Shown here piece after piece: positions 32,492 to 44,329 of a stretch of DNA of 64,000 nucleotides (positions are counted from its first letter, which is position 1; each line of letters starts with the position of its first letter). The stretch is taken from the NCBI RefSeq assembly GCF_002878395.1, contig NC_061119.1, positions 39,881,882 through 39,945,881 on the forward strand. Direction: 5' to 3'. Below the pieces are notes generated by a model. It made no database searches, was not told the DNA's origin, and saw only the letters and a list, made by a program, of their open reading frames with translations. Made by a program: the position numbers and the translations under genes. Origin of the DNA: Capsicum annuum. Lineage: Eukaryota; Streptophyta; Magnoliopsida; Solanales; Solanaceae.

Positions 32492-34928
32492 ATGGATAAA
32501 TTAAGAAACCTTGCCACTAAAGGTGTTAAAATTTTTTGTCCCAGAAGTGGTAGTGGTAGTAAAAAGCGAATTACTGGCGGTAAAGGTAGTTCATGTAGTA
32601 GATATACCTATGTGCCTCCACCTCCGATACCGTTTAGTCAATCTTTTGAGAAAGAAATAGGTGTAGGTGCTCACGATATGGATTATGTAGAAGCTCAGGA
32701 AAATTACGGTATAGAAGAAGAAAATGAAGTAAATGCGGTTAATTTAGATGAAGATAATGAAAATATTGGTGAGACACCTGCAGTAGAAAATGCTAACGCT
32801 AGATCTGAATCGGTTAATCTCCCTCTCCGTCCTCCTCGTGCCCTAAGAGCTCGTAAAACAACTAGTATTGCATGGAAACTTTTTGAACCTATATCAGATA
32901 TGAGGTGCAATGCAATATTTATCAACAAATCTATAAGCATAAAAGAGGAGGCAAGCAAGGGGTTACGGGTATGTTAATGAGACATATAAGTAATAAGCAC
33001 GATAGAGAGTTAAAAATTGCACAAGGCGGTGCGGATGTTGGTGGGCCAACACAAACTAGAATGGACCCAGCAAGCGGTCAGGTAATGAAGAAGTATAATA
33101 AATTGAGGGACCAGGAAGAAATAGCAAAAATGATAGCTGTTGGTTGTTTGCCTTTTAGTTTTCCTTTTTCTGATGTCTTTATTCATTATATTCAACCAAT
33201 TTATAATCTTATGTTTAATGGTATTCCTAGAAGTACTTGTAGGGCTAATATTTTTAGACTCCATTCACAATATTATTTTTATTTATCAATACTGTTAAAA
33301 AATATTCAATGTAGAATGTCTCTAACTTCTAATCTTGGTCGTGCTGTAAATAAAAATGATTATTTAACCATTACTTTTCACTAGATAGATAGTAATTTTG
33401 TTATGCCAAAACGTATTTCTTTTTTTTTTTTTTGTATAATGAAGATCGTAAACATACTGGAGATTTTGTTGCTGGTTCGATTACTAAAGTTGCAGAATTT
33501 TACGGTATTAAAAATAAAATCTTATGTATTGCTTTTGATAATGTTTCTAACAACAAGACTGCTATAACAAAGTTAAAATCTAAGTTATCTCCGCCGTTAC
33601 CTGAAATTTTTCATGTTAAGTGTGCTTGTCATATATATAATTTAATTGTAAGAGATGGTCTTAAGTTTTTTTATCTTTATATTGAAAAAATTCGGCTTGC
33701 CGTTGGTTTTATTCAAGGAAATAATCGTAGAAAAAGAATTAGAGACTTTAAACTTAAATGTGAACAAAATGGACTTGCACCAATATTGATGTCCTAAGAA
33801 AGTGATACTAGATGGAATGCTACGTATGATTTTTTAAAACTTGTTATAAATATAGAGTTCCTATTACACTATATTTTAACCAACATTGTGGTTCGTTTGT
33901 TGATTCTACTCACTACATGCTACATGTTTCTGATTGGGCTGTAATTAATGATCTTGTTAAGTTTTTGAAAAAAATTTATATAGTTACGGTTGAATTTTTC
34001 GGTGCTTATTATCCTACTGTTTGTAATATTTTGGCATATATAGCCGATATTTCTGGTTTGCTCAAAGAATATAAATATAAAGAAGGTTACAAAGAAGCTA
34101 TTGGTGCCATGTTTGCTAAATTTAAAAAAAAATTCTGATTCCCCCTATTTACTTGGTTGATGCTATGCTAAATCCGTGCATGAAATATACTACTATGTTT
34201 CACTTTAGTACTCTTATTTATGTTAAGTTAGAGATAAATACTAACAATGATTCTGATGATGAAGAACAAGAACAACCTGATTTGTGGACGGCTATGGCCG
34301 ATGCGAACGCTTACATAGATAAATTATATAACCACTATGCTGATTTAGTTGATTTAGCTGTGCCGACAAATATCACTCCAACTGTCGCTCCTCATCCTGT
34401 CGAGGAACCATCATCTTCTAAAAGGCCGGCACATAGTGATTTTCCTGATTACTTTTATGATTTATCTTGTTGAAACAATGTTGAGGCAAGAGCTTACACA
34501 ACAACTTATCAGGAAGAGCTGAAGTATTATCTCCAAACACCGTTCGAGGATCGTAGACAACGGATCAACGCGTTGGATTGGTGGAGGAATAATAAAGCAC
34601 AATATCATGTGCTTTCAAGATTAGCTGGAGATATCTTGAATGTTCCAATGCCAACCGTTGCATCGGAGAGCTTTTTTAGTCAGGAACGACAACAGCTTGG
34701 AGACAACCGACATTCATCGAGAAACAATACAATGAATGTTCTAGTTTGCCTTAGAGATTAGATTAGAGCGGAACGAAGAAATCAAGGAATGGAAGCGGAG
34801 CTGAACGACGAGCAGAGACTTGAAGAAATTATGACTTCACGGGAAACGCAACAGAATCAAGTCCAATGCATAATTTTGCCCCCTTTGACTTTGACTATCC
34901 TATGCAAGTTCCCATTAAATTAACATGA
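32492..34928 (+). pseudogene. hAT transposase (BED zinc finger, RNase H-like core, hATC dimerisation)
   Basis: Start chosen at 32492 (MDKLRNLATKGVKIF). After an acidic N-terminus comes a BED finger (IAWKLFEPISDMR, a frameshift, then GVTGMLMRHISNKHD). The catalytic core follows: MFNGIPRSTCRANIF, HTGDFVAGSITKVAEFYGIK, CIAFDNVSNNKTAI, HVKCACHIYNLIVRDGLK, SDTRWNATYDF, EFFGAYYPTVCNILAYI. The hATC domain closes it: DWWRNNKAQYHVLSRLAGDI, then PTVASESFFS. Breaks include the frameshift near 32890, stops near 33382, 33797, 34138, 34473 and 34761, and further frame changes. An intact enzyme would cut and paste the element. Confidence 0.92.
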
Positions 34929-35250
34929 ATGAGTTAGGAAAAATGATGCAAAATTTATAGATTTTTCATCTATGTAAATTATAAATTTTGGATCATTTTG
35001 CAATCAATAAAATTCAACATTCATTCACTCCTTAGTCCTTACTTTGTAATTTTTTTCACTTAATGATTGAAATTGAATTTCTAGTTTAAATTAAATACTT
35101 AGTTTTAATATATTACTATTTTACTATAAAGTATTATTAATTTATTATATTAAGTAGCATATGTTTTATTTAAAGAAGTACATATATTTTATATGCGTAC
35201 GTATATATTGAATGGTACATATATATGTGTACATATTTTCTAAAGTAATA

Positions 35251-35498
35251 CTCCCTCCGTTTAAAAAAGAATGACCTAATTTAACTTGGCACGGAATTTA
35301 AGAAAGTAAAAAGACTTTTAATTCTTGTGGTTTTAAATTAAAGTTGTGGCAAATGTACCAAAAGGTCCTTCAATCTTGTGGTCTTAAGCATGTCATGTGT
35401 AAAGTTGAAATTTAAGTATTGTTAAAAAAGGAAAGGAGTCATTTATTTTGAAATGGACTAAAAGGAAAAGTAGGTCATTCTTTTTGAAACGGAGGGAG
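35251..35498. mobile_element. Stowaway MITE inside the hAT element
   Basis: CTCCCTCCGTTTAAAAAAGA at the left and TTTTTGAAACGGAGGGAG at the right form clear inverted repeats, with AATGACCTA/TAGGTCATT just inside. TA flanks at 35249-35250 and 35499-35500. 248 bp, no ORF. It interrupts the A+T-rich 3' part of the hAT element. Confidence 0.93.
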
Positions 35499-35499
35499 T

Positions 35500-35559
35500 A
35501 TATATTCAACGTATACATGTGTATAGGTTTTATAAATTAGTATATAACTATATATATTG

Positions 35560-35605
<46 letters not shown>

Positions 35606-36560
35606 AGTATATTTTATTTAAAGTAGTATGTATATATTGAATGGTACGTATTTGTGTATTTATATTCTATGGACGTATATATTTAACGTATACATGCGTA
35701 TATGTTTTATAAATTAGTATATAACAATATATATAGTGTGTGTATATTGTAGTATATATATTGTAGTGTATTTTATTTAAAGTAGAATATATATATTGAA
35801 TGGTACCTATATATGTGTATATATCTTCTATGAGCGTATATATTTAGCGTATACATGTGTATATGTTTTATAAATTAGTATATAACTATATATATAGTGT
35901 GTGTATATATTTTGGTATATTTTATTTAAAATAGAATGTATATATTGAATGATACGTATATATGTGTAAATATCTTCTATAGATGTATATATTTAACGTA
36001 TACATGTGTATATGTTTTATAAATTAGTATATAATTATGTATATAGTGTGTGTATGTGTGTATATTGTAGTATATATATTGTATTGACTGGTACGTATAT
36101 ATGTGTATATATCTTCTATAGAAGTATATAGTTAATGTATACATCTGTATACATATATACTCTATATACACTATATATTTTATATGTGTACGTATATATT
36201 GAATGGTACGTATACACGTATGCACATGTATACATATACACTATATATTTTATATGTATACGTATATGTTGAATGGTACGTATATATGTTTATATATTTT
36301 CCAAAAGTAGTATATATTTAACGTATACATGTGTATATGTTTTATAAATTAATATATAACTATATATATAGTGTGTGTGTATATTGTAGTATATATGTTG
36401 TAGTATATTTTATTTAAAGTAGTATGTATATATTGAATGGTACGTATGTATGTGTATATATCTTCTATGGTACGTATATATTACATGTGTAATTGTGTAT
36501 ATATTTTTTAAATAGTAATGTAGTATATACTATATATATAGTGTATATCTATTGTTTAGC
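35500..36560. repeat. A+T-rich minisatellite in the hAT element, ~150-160-bp unit
   Basis: A unit containing TATATTGAATGGTACGTATA, then TATATCTTCTAT, AACGTATACATGTGTATATG and TTTTATAAATTAGTATATAA recurs with starts near 35636, 35797, 35946, 36083, 36196, 36268 and 36434; a first copy of the core is at about 35207, before the MITE. It includes a (TA)n run at about 35566-35601. Shorter units arise from deletions. Confidence 0.85.
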
Positions 36561-36837
36561 GTTTTTAAAATGTATATAGGTGGTATATATAGTGGTTATT
36601 GGAGATTTTTTTTTTTTTAATTTTGACTGGATTTTTAACCGATTTTAACCGGGTTTAGGTGGGTTGGACCAGGTTGGGTTAAGTGGGCCGGTTCAGAATT
36701 GTTTTAAAATTTTTTACTGTTGGACCCGAAATCGGATCGGCCCGTTTAACTAGGCCCGAATCCGGACTGACCCACAAATCGAATAAAATTCATGGGCTGA
36801 TTCCGGGTTGACTCGGCCCAGCCCACTTAACACCCTT

Positions 36838-36847
36838 GGTTGCTATT
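36838..36847. repeat. Target-site duplication of the hAT element (right)
   Basis: GGTTGCTATT, identical to 31836-31845. Confidence 0.88.
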
Positions 36848-37788
36848 GATTGACTTCTGTCACATTTTATGAACGGGATTCCAAGGACATCTCTTATCAA
36901 TTATCAGCCTGAGAACCTCACGAAATATTTTTCACTTTTCCTTAGCCAATTATCTTCTATGGCTATGTCAAGGAATAGTTTGTTCTGTAAGTTTTGCGAT
37001 CTATCTTGAGAGTAATAAATTGGAAGACGAGAAATATCAATTTAGCCTTTTGAAAATGATGCTAAGAGCTAGAGTTATACGTGTGGTTGAACCATATGGT
37101 ATAGAGTCTTCTCCCGTAGAAGAAACTTATTTTGCTCCACTTGGAGGCTATTAAATGGGACCAAATCTAGAATAACAATCAACTTCTACATCTATATCAA
37201 CGACAATGAAGTATCCCATACGCTCATAGATGTAGTGGCGGATGGAATAGACAAACTAATCAGAAAATACGTTCAGGATCTAGTTCGACCTAAGCCAAAT
37301 ACTGTCATGTCTTTTTCTAGCCATGTGATGGATGTGTACTTTTCAAACGTGTACCGTGGTAATTTTGATCAAATTTATGGCAAATTATGTGCCTCTAGAA
37401 GAGAGTCCTGGAATCTTACAATGCGGACGTTGCTAAGTCTAGTTTGAAGAAGATCCTATCATATCTTCGTCTAGCGTACACAAAGTTGTTTTCTATCGAG
37501 TAGATGTATTATTTTGTGGATTAATAAGGAGCATATGGTCATAGGGGTCAGAAGTTGCTACGATGAGAAACAGCGTATGACTGACCTTTTGCTGATGATC
37601 AAGAATAATTGATATCTGAAGAGCCTATCCTTGAAGAAAGTCAAGAGCCAGTTGAACTACATGAATGTTTTTTATTTTGTCAGGGATGATTTATTGCTCA
37701 TATGTGACAATTTCAATTTTACGAAATGCTGATTTCTTCGATTCGCTAGCAGTTCACTTTTTGCTAGTTGATAAAATCACAATTTGGA
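36848..37788 (+). other. Host-like segment with decayed coding remnants
   Basis: The composition is less A+T-rich than the flanking elements. Three plus-strand frames look protein-like and may come from one lost gene: near 37020-37157 (YQFSLLKMMLRARVIRVVEP, then YGIESSPVEETYFAPLGGY), 37175-37447 (see separate entry), and about 37560-37730 (YDEKQRMTDLLLMIKN, a stop, then LKKVKSQLNYMNVFYFVRDD). They are separated by stops and frame changes. The family is not recognised. Confidence 0.35.
37166..37447 (+). pseudogene. Unidentified gene remnant
   Basis: An open frame that reads back from the ATG at 37235 to about 37166 (INFYIYINDNEVSHTLIDVV before the ATG) and ends at 37447. It includes DGIDKLIRKYVQDLVRPKPN and SSHVMDVYFSNVYRGNFDQI. 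The mixed composition suggests real former coding sequence. A frame change near 37440 leads to LKKILSYLRLAYTKLFSIE and a stop. I do not recognise a domain. It lies between the hAT and CACTA 1 elements, so it may be a remnant of the host DNA into which both inserted. Confidence 0.35.
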
Positions 37789-37917
37789 TGTCACTACTAG
37801 AAAACTGTCAATTACTTGGGGATCTTACCTAGGGAAAAATATCCCAAGAAATACATGCAGATTTATATGAGAAAATTTTAAATTCCTCAACATTAGAATA
37901 TGTTGTTGTTTCGGGTA

Positions 37918-38099
37918 CACAAAATCTATATTTTGGCAAAACAACTTCAACGCAAGTTCAAGAATAAATTAAGAACACTTATGAAGTTTTCCAACACCTT
38001 CAACACAAGATCAAAATGACCTTTCAAAGAAGTGTGTTTTCAGTATTTTAAAGAAAAACAGATGAAGCAGAAAAGCCAAGTTATTCACGGAGTGTCCTG
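37918..38099 (-). repeat. Remnant of the 3' LTR of Copia 1
   Basis: ACACAAAATCTATATTTTGG onward matches 40802-40985 closely. At 38099 (GAGTGTCC) the match ends and RT-coding sequence begins, marking the deletion breakpoint. The first ~14 bases after the target duplication (37904-37917) do not match the other LTR. Confidence 0.8.
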
Positions 38100-38114
38100 T
38101 TTAAAGGTTTATTT

Positions 38115-39718
38115 CCTGGAGAAAGATCAACCAATTCCCACGTATGGTTGCTTAAGATTGAATCAATCTCACTATTGACTGCCTCTTTCCAAAACGATGA
38201 GTCTGACAACGACATCGCTTCTTTAAATATTTGAGGCTCATTTTCTAAGAGAAATGTTACAAAATCCTATCCAAACAAAGTTGAAATTCTTTGACGTGTA
38301 CTATATCTTGGATTCTCATAATTATGTACATCCTCACTTGATTCATATCGAGGTCGCTTAGACCCTCTACTAGACTATTTATGTCTAGTTTTATACGGAT
38401 AAATTTATTCAAGGAATTCAGCATTATCTGATTTAATTACCGTATTTTCATTGATATCTGGATGTTCGGATTTATGAACTAAAAACTGACATGCTTTACT
38501 ACTTTTAGTATATCCTATGAACATGTAGTCCACTGTCTTAGGTCCTATCTTTACTCTTTTAGGCATATGAACTTGGACCTTCGCTAGACACCCCCATACT
38601 TTGAAATATTTCAAGTAGGGTTTCCTTCCTTTCCATTTTTCGTATAGAATTGATAGTGTCTTACTATGGGGCACTCTATTCAGTATTCAGTTAGCTGTAA
38701 GGATAGCTTCCCCTCACAAGTTTTGCGGTAAACCTGAACTTATAAGTAAGACATTCATCATTTCTTTTAAGGTTCGGTTTTTTCTTTCCGTAATTCCATT
38801 AGATTGAGGTGAATACGGGGCTATAGTTTGATGGACAATTCCATTCTCTACACATATTTCCGCAAAGAGAGATTTGTATTCTCTTCCCTTATCACTTCTA
38901 ATAGTTTTGATCATTTCTTGAACTCATTTTCAATTTCTGTTTTATAGTTCCTAAACGCATCTATTGCTTCATCCTTACTGTTTAGCAAATAGACATAATA
39001 GTATCAAGTGCAATTGTCAATAAAAGTTATAAAATATTTTTTCCACCATGAGATGGTGTTGACTTTATATCAAAAATGTCAGTGTGGATTAAGTCTAAGG
39101 AATTGAAATTCCTTTCAATGGACTTATACAAATGCTTAGCATACTTTGATTCCACACACGTTTGACATTTTAATTTATTACACTCAAAGTTTGGCAAAAC
39201 TTCTAAGTTAATCAGTTTTCGTAATGTTTTGTAATTGACATGTCCTAATCGTTCATGCCACAAATCATTAGACTTAAGCAAGTAAGAAGAAACTAAACTT
39301 TTATTGATTTGAACATTCAGTACATTTATTTTGAATAAGCCTTCAGTGAGGTAGCCTTTTCCTACGTACACTTCTCCTTTACTAAGTATAATTTTTTCGG
39401 AAACAAATACACATTTGAATCCATTTTTATCAAGAAGTGATATAGAAATTAAGTTCTTCTGTAACTTCGGTATATATATGACATTGTTTAAAGTCAACAC
39501 TTTGCCTGATATCATTTTCAGGCAGACCTTTCCTATTCCCTCAACTTTGCAGTTGCGGAGTTTGTCATATAGATCTTTTCTTCACCTTGAGTCAGAGAAA
39601 ATGCAACAAACAACTTCTTATTTGCATAAACGTGGCGGGTGGCACCGGCATCCATCCACCATTCTCGAGGATTTCCCACCAAGTTGCATTCAGACAGCAT
39701 GACACACAGATCATCCAT
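38115..39718 (-). pseudogene. pol: Copia 1 pol remnant: protease, integrase, start of RT
   Basis: From the right: protease with WWMDAGATRHVYANKKLF (the active site is normally DSG, here DAG); GAG-pre-integrase with NVIYIPKLQKNLISISLLDK, NDLWHERLGHVNYKTLRKLI and CQTCVESKYAKH (HHCC zinc site); integrase core with TIRSDKGREYKSLFAEICVE and YSPQSNGITERKNRTLKEMM (Asp and Glu present); then VWGCLAKVQVHMPKRVKIGP and FIGYTKSSKACQFLVH. The RT start SSDSSFWKEAVNSEIDSI-like ends at the deletion. Stops separate the frames. The order is Copia (integrase before RT). Confidence 0.9.
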
Positions 39719-40531
39719 TTATTTCTTAGATTCAACCATATTTGCTTGGTCCTTCTTTTTTCCTTTCTTTGGAGCACGACAATCCGTTGACTTATGGTCA
39801 ATCTTGCCACAATTAAAATATTTTTCCTTGAATTTCTTGTTAGGTTGACTGCTTTCTTGTCTAACTTTCTTTTTTTTTTTCCAAATTATTGTGGTCGTCT
39901 TCTACAATGTTTGCTCTATTCATTGCAGAATTTTCTTTTAACTTTCTTTCCGTGGCTTTGTTGTCTTCTTCAATGCGCAGTCTCACTATGAGATCTTTGA
40001 CTGTCATCTTCTTTCGTTTATGTTTCAAGTAGTTCTTAAAGTCCTTCTATATAGGTGGAAACTTCTCTATTATTGCTGCGAGTTAAAATGCCTCATTCAC
40101 GACCAAACCTTCCGCAAGGAGATTGTGAATGATAACTTGCAATTCTTGTACTTGAGATACAACAGACTTGGTTTCAATCATTTTATACTCAAGGAATCTT
40201 GCAATGAAGAACTTTTTGGTTCCAACATTCTTAGTCTTGTATTTTCTTTCTAGCGCACCCCATAACTCCTTTGCTGTCTTCATTCCACTATACATGTTAT
40301 ATAGGTCATCTTGGAGGCTACTTAGAATGTAATTCCTGTATAGAAAATCAAAGTATTTCCACACCTCCATAATGACAAATCGCTCCTGGTCCGAACTTTC
40401 TTCGGGCACCTTTGGAGCTTCTTCAGATGTAATCTCTGAAGATACAACGTTGTAAGCTAGAAGAATATTTTCTGTTGCCACCTTTTAAAATCAACACCTG
40501 TGAATTTTCTGAGTTTTTTCACTGGTGCCAT
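39719..40531 (-). pseudogene. gag: Copia 1 gag
   Basis: Likely start 40531 (MAPVKKLRKFTGVDFKRWQQ). A frameshift near 40485 leads into the UBN2-type Gag body: YNMYSGMKTAKELWGALERK, YKTKNVGTKKFFIARFLEYK, VVSQVQELQVIIHNLLAEGL. The zinc knuckle reads YFNCGKIDHKSTDC, so the first Cys of CCHC is Tyr. The frame ends TAA at 39719-39721, one base overlapping the protease ATG. It would form the virus-like particle in an active copy. Confidence 0.88.
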
Positions 40532-40802
40532 TGGCAGAGAACTCATACGACTCGTTGTGACAACATTAGTTGCTGCTACGCTCGTCCCAGCATCATTCAC
40601 ATGACTGTCCTAATAAAGTTGTAGCAACTTTAAACACCCCTTGTTTCTAGTTTAATGATGAAGTTTTTATGACTTTCAATTGTTAAGCAAATGACCTTTA
40701 ACTTGTGATGAAGTTTTTATATCTTCAAATCACTTGTTAAGTTTAAACGGAGTAGAAAGTGTATACCTTTAATCTCCAGAAACCAAACAATACAGATTCT
40801 AA

Positions 40803-41698
40803 CACAAAATCTATATTTTGGCAAAACAATTTCAACACAAGTTCAAGAATAAATCAAGAACACTTATGAAGTTTTCCAACACCTTCAACACAAGATTAAA
40901 ATGACCTTTCAAAGAAGTGTTTTTTCAGTATTTTAAAGAAAAATAGATGAAGCAGAAAATCCAATTTATTCACGGAGTGTCCTTAAGGAAATAATTCCCC
41001 TCAAGTACCCAAGGTTGCGGAATTTTCCTCCCAAGATAAAATGGCTTAACAATCCGACAGTAGTGGTACCTCAAACGATCGGATTCTCTTCGAACTCACT
41101 CAAAGGGAGATGATCACACAGAGTTTTTCAGAAGACAAGAAGTGTTTTAATTCAAAAATTTTCATTCCAAAATCTGTGGAAAAATGCAGGTTAATATAGA
41201 CATTAAGTGCCCCTTCCGAAAGGTGGCAATGGTTCATTAGAAAGGTGTGTCCCTTGGAACAGTTATATCTATCCATTCGAAATAGTGTGTCTTTTCTGAA
41301 CATCCACAACCATTCAAATAGTCATACCTTTTCTAAAATAGTGTGTCTTTTACACGACAAGTTCTATCTCTTCCGAGAAACATTTCTGTATGCAGAAGCA
41401 TGCACGTTAATGGAGGATCAAAAACTACAATAAAACTGTCAAATCCAAATCCAAAGCCGAGTCGAGCGAGCGATAACGACGATGACGCGAGGCACCTCTT
41501 GGTTCTTGCCTCACTTACCATGTGGAGTAGGTGTTTCTTAATGTAAACACTTGAAAGTTTCATTCTCCCACCAATGTGGGAGAATTAGTAGACTGACCTA
41601 TTTTTTTAGTACATTTTTCATTTTGAGTGTTATCTCAATTTTTTCCTCCACTTGGTTTCCTCCATTTTCCATTCACACTTTTAATCTTGAACCCAACA
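40803..41698 (-). repeat. 5' LTR of Copia 1
   Basis: The outer end ACCCAACA at 41698 (TGTTGGGT on the minus strand) abuts TATGT. The inner end is not resolved: similarity to the 3' LTR remnant begins at about 40802, but the true boundary may lie further left. Contains a moderately GC-rich leader-like part (41440-41510). Confidence 0.65.
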
Positions 41699-41739
41699 TA
41701 TGTTACCTGTGAACTATATATTCCCAATCAATTTTGCAG

Positions 41740-42190
41740 GTAAATTTAGCGCTATATTGCACAAATTTTGGACTTACGACATTACCTGGCGAGATGTATC
41801 GACAGGTATTTTATCTCTAGATAAATCCGTAGGTACATGGACAAATATATATATATTTTAAATCCATAGAAAAATCTCTAGGTAATTTATCCTACGGATT
41901 TACGTAGAGATATTTGGTAGAAATTTATGTGGTGGATTTTATTATATGAGAAATTTGTTGGGGATTATTTGCTGAGAATTTTGCTGGGGATTTATTCTTG
42001 GGGATTTACCTACAAAGTTATTACTTGGAAAATTATTGAGGGATTGTGTTGCTACAAATTTAGCTAAAATTATTTCTTGGGAATTTACCTAGGAAATTAT
42101 TACCTGAAAAATTATTGGGGGATTGTGTTGCTAAAAATTTAGTTGAAATTATTTCTTGGGGATTTACATTGGATTTTTGTGACTTGAAAA
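41740..42190. repeat. Left subterminal repeats of CACTA 1
   Basis: Many imperfect copies of TTGGGGATTTACCT, AGAAATTTGTTGGGGATT and similar, matching the kind of text in 49890-50340. Such subterminal arrays bind the element's transposase accessory protein in CACTA elements. Confidence 0.7.
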
Positions 42191-42960
42191 TTTTAAATAG
42201 GAAAGGTATAAACTTGAAGAATAAAAAACAAATAAAAAGAAATTAGACATTAAATCGGGGGACACATATAATCAAGCAAAGGATGCTCAAGAAATTAAAA
42301 TTAGTTTGTCGACATAGATGGTATCATAGATGTATTCGAGCTGAATAAACCTTATCTTGACTCGTTATGTTATCATCAAAAAATTAAAGAGGTGAAATTT
42401 CGTTGGCTTAAGAGAGGGCCAAGAACGACTCAGGGCTCAAATAGAGCGTGTTTTCTATTAGTTTCTATTGGTTAATTTAAATATAATTGTAAGGCATCAT
42501 ACTATGAACGACAATATAATATACATTTAGGAGTCGTTTGGTGTGAGATATAAGGTATAATAATCACGAAATAAAATAAAACATTATTTTATTTTACATT
42601 GAGTTGAAAGTATTAGGCAGTTTCAGAATTATATATATGATGAGATCAGGGGAGGGCATTCTTTTTGTTCGATATGCTTGTTTAATATTAGTTATATTTT
42701 TTGATTTTTGGATTGACGAAAATGACAACCGTAATCAAGCCAAAATAAATTCGATTTGGTTCGATTTCTATAAATTCGGTTCAGTTATTTTGAATTTTTA
42801 TTTTGGTTTTGAAGATTAAAGTAGTGAGTTTTTCTTTGTCATGACTGGGAATTTAAAATTGGTTATTTTTTTTTAGAAAAAAATAATTTTTTTCAAATCT
42901 ACTTTTCATTTCCAAATATAAATAAATCAACATGGATGAAATGAAATGAAATAACGGAAA
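42191..42960. other. CACTA 1 interior, no gene
   Basis: A+T-rich. A weak inverted repeat pairs GATTTGGTTCGATTTCTATA (about 42750) with a partner near 43110 (CCGAATTTCTAAAATTTTAAA, CCGATCCG), suggesting a decayed MITE about 450 bp long around the TA tract. Not firm. Confidence 0.35.
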
Positions 42961-42983
42961 AACATTATTTATATTGAATATAT

Positions 42984-42985
42984 AA

Positions 42986-43026
<41 letters not shown>
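42984..43026. repeat. (TA)n microsatellite
   Basis: About 20 TA units between A+T-rich flanks. Confidence 0.93.
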
Positions 43027-43032
<6 letters not shown>

Positions 43033-43628
43033 ATATATAATAAATATATATATTATTTATATAATTTTGATTTGACCAATTTTTTTTGAAAAAAAAAAAC
43101 TAAACTGTTTTAACCGAATTTCTAAAATTTTAAATCACAACCGATCCGAAAAATTGAAAAATCAAAATCAAAATTAAATTAAATCAAAATTAAATTTTCT
43201 CTAAGAGGACAAGGAGAAGACCCGAAATCAAAGTTTTAATTGTTTGAGAGTTATTCGAAATCAGAGGTTAGTTTATTTAGCTTCTACTGTAAGCTCACCA
43301 CTTTTTTCATTTGCGAAGGTCCCCACTCAGTCATTTTGAAGTCAAAGGCTCTGGTTTTGTATGTGTTGATATCAAATTTTGACTATCTGATACTCTTTTT
43401 AGGCCGTTGTTTTATCAAAATCATTAATTTCAAATATTAATAATTTTTTACACATTATTACTGTATCAAACAAATATTGATGTGTCACATTCATGATTTA
43501 AAAAATATACAAAGTATTTTATTACTTTTATTATCATTTTGTGCAATTCATCAATTTAAATGTAATATTTTTACGTAGTTTGTGAATATTTTATTTAGTA
43601 TTCACATGCGTAAATTACTAATACATTG

Positions 43629-43630
43629 TC

Positions 43631-43714
<84 letters not shown>

Positions 43715-43716
43715 TA
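43629..43716. repeat. Compound (ATT)n/(ATC)n microsatellite
   Basis: About 11 ATT units followed by about 17 ATC/TCA units. Runs of Leu and Ser in the plus frame are artefacts of the repeat. Confidence 0.95.
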
Positions 43717-44090
43717 TCGACAGTTTTAAATTTTGTATTCATAATTTATAGGTGTCTATTTTAAATTATTGTTATCTTCGATTTTAAAGTAATATATTAT
43801 GTGTTGTATTTTTATTTACACAATTTATTCATAACTAATTTGAAAATAATTATATTATTTATTTTACTATTATTATTATTATTGTATTAATCCGCAACCT
43901 TAGTCAATTTAATTTTTCCAATTTATTTATATTCTAGCCTGATTTTGCCAATTTATAAAATTTTAGCCTAATTTTATCCAATTTATTACAATCCTAGCCC
44001 AAGTTGTGTCCAATTGAACTCAATTTCAAATTCCATTCATTTTTTTAACCAAATTCTTAATCTTTAGATCTCAGTAGTTGATCAGTATTT

Positions 44091-44121
<31 letters not shown>

Positions 44122-44329
44122 TTGTTATTATTATTATTATATTTAAATAGCAGCCTAGGTCGATTCAATTATTTTCTCAATTTTATTTAAATTCTAGCCA
44201 ACCTTATATCTAATTAATGTCAATTTTAACCGATTTTTTAATTCAATTTGATTCATTTTTAAACCAAATTTATATCGAGTCGTATTATTTTTCTCGTTAT
44301 TATTAAATTTATATCGATTCTTAATATGC

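Larger units (their letters stand above)
31846..36837 (+). mobile_element. hAT-superfamily DNA transposon, complete ends, dead transposase
   Basis: The ends AAGGGTGTTAA and TTAACACCCTT are perfect 11-bp inverted repeats bounded by a 10-bp direct repeat. The subterminal DNA on both sides is rich in GGGCC/CCCGGT words (GACCCG, CCGGTCC). A BED-finger hAT transposase gene, now broken, occupies 32492-34928. The 3' part holds a Stowaway MITE and an A+T minisatellite. About 5 kb in total. Confidence 0.9.
37904..41698 (-). mobile_element. Copia element 1, internally deleted, nested in CACTA 1
   Basis: Bounded by a perfect 5-bp duplication TATGT (37899-37903 and 41699-41703), with TG at 37904 and CA at 41698. 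Minus-strand gag, protease, integrase and the first residues of RT are present. RT and RNase H and the U3 side of the 3' LTR are gone. A 180-base direct repeat (about 37918-38099 and 40803-40985) is what remains in common of the two LTRs. Within CACTA 1 it sits 112 bases from the left end. Confidence 0.88.

Noticed and set aside
43582..43764. Frame with long Leu and Ser runs
   Set aside because: Produced by the ATT/ATC microsatellite; no other protein-like content.
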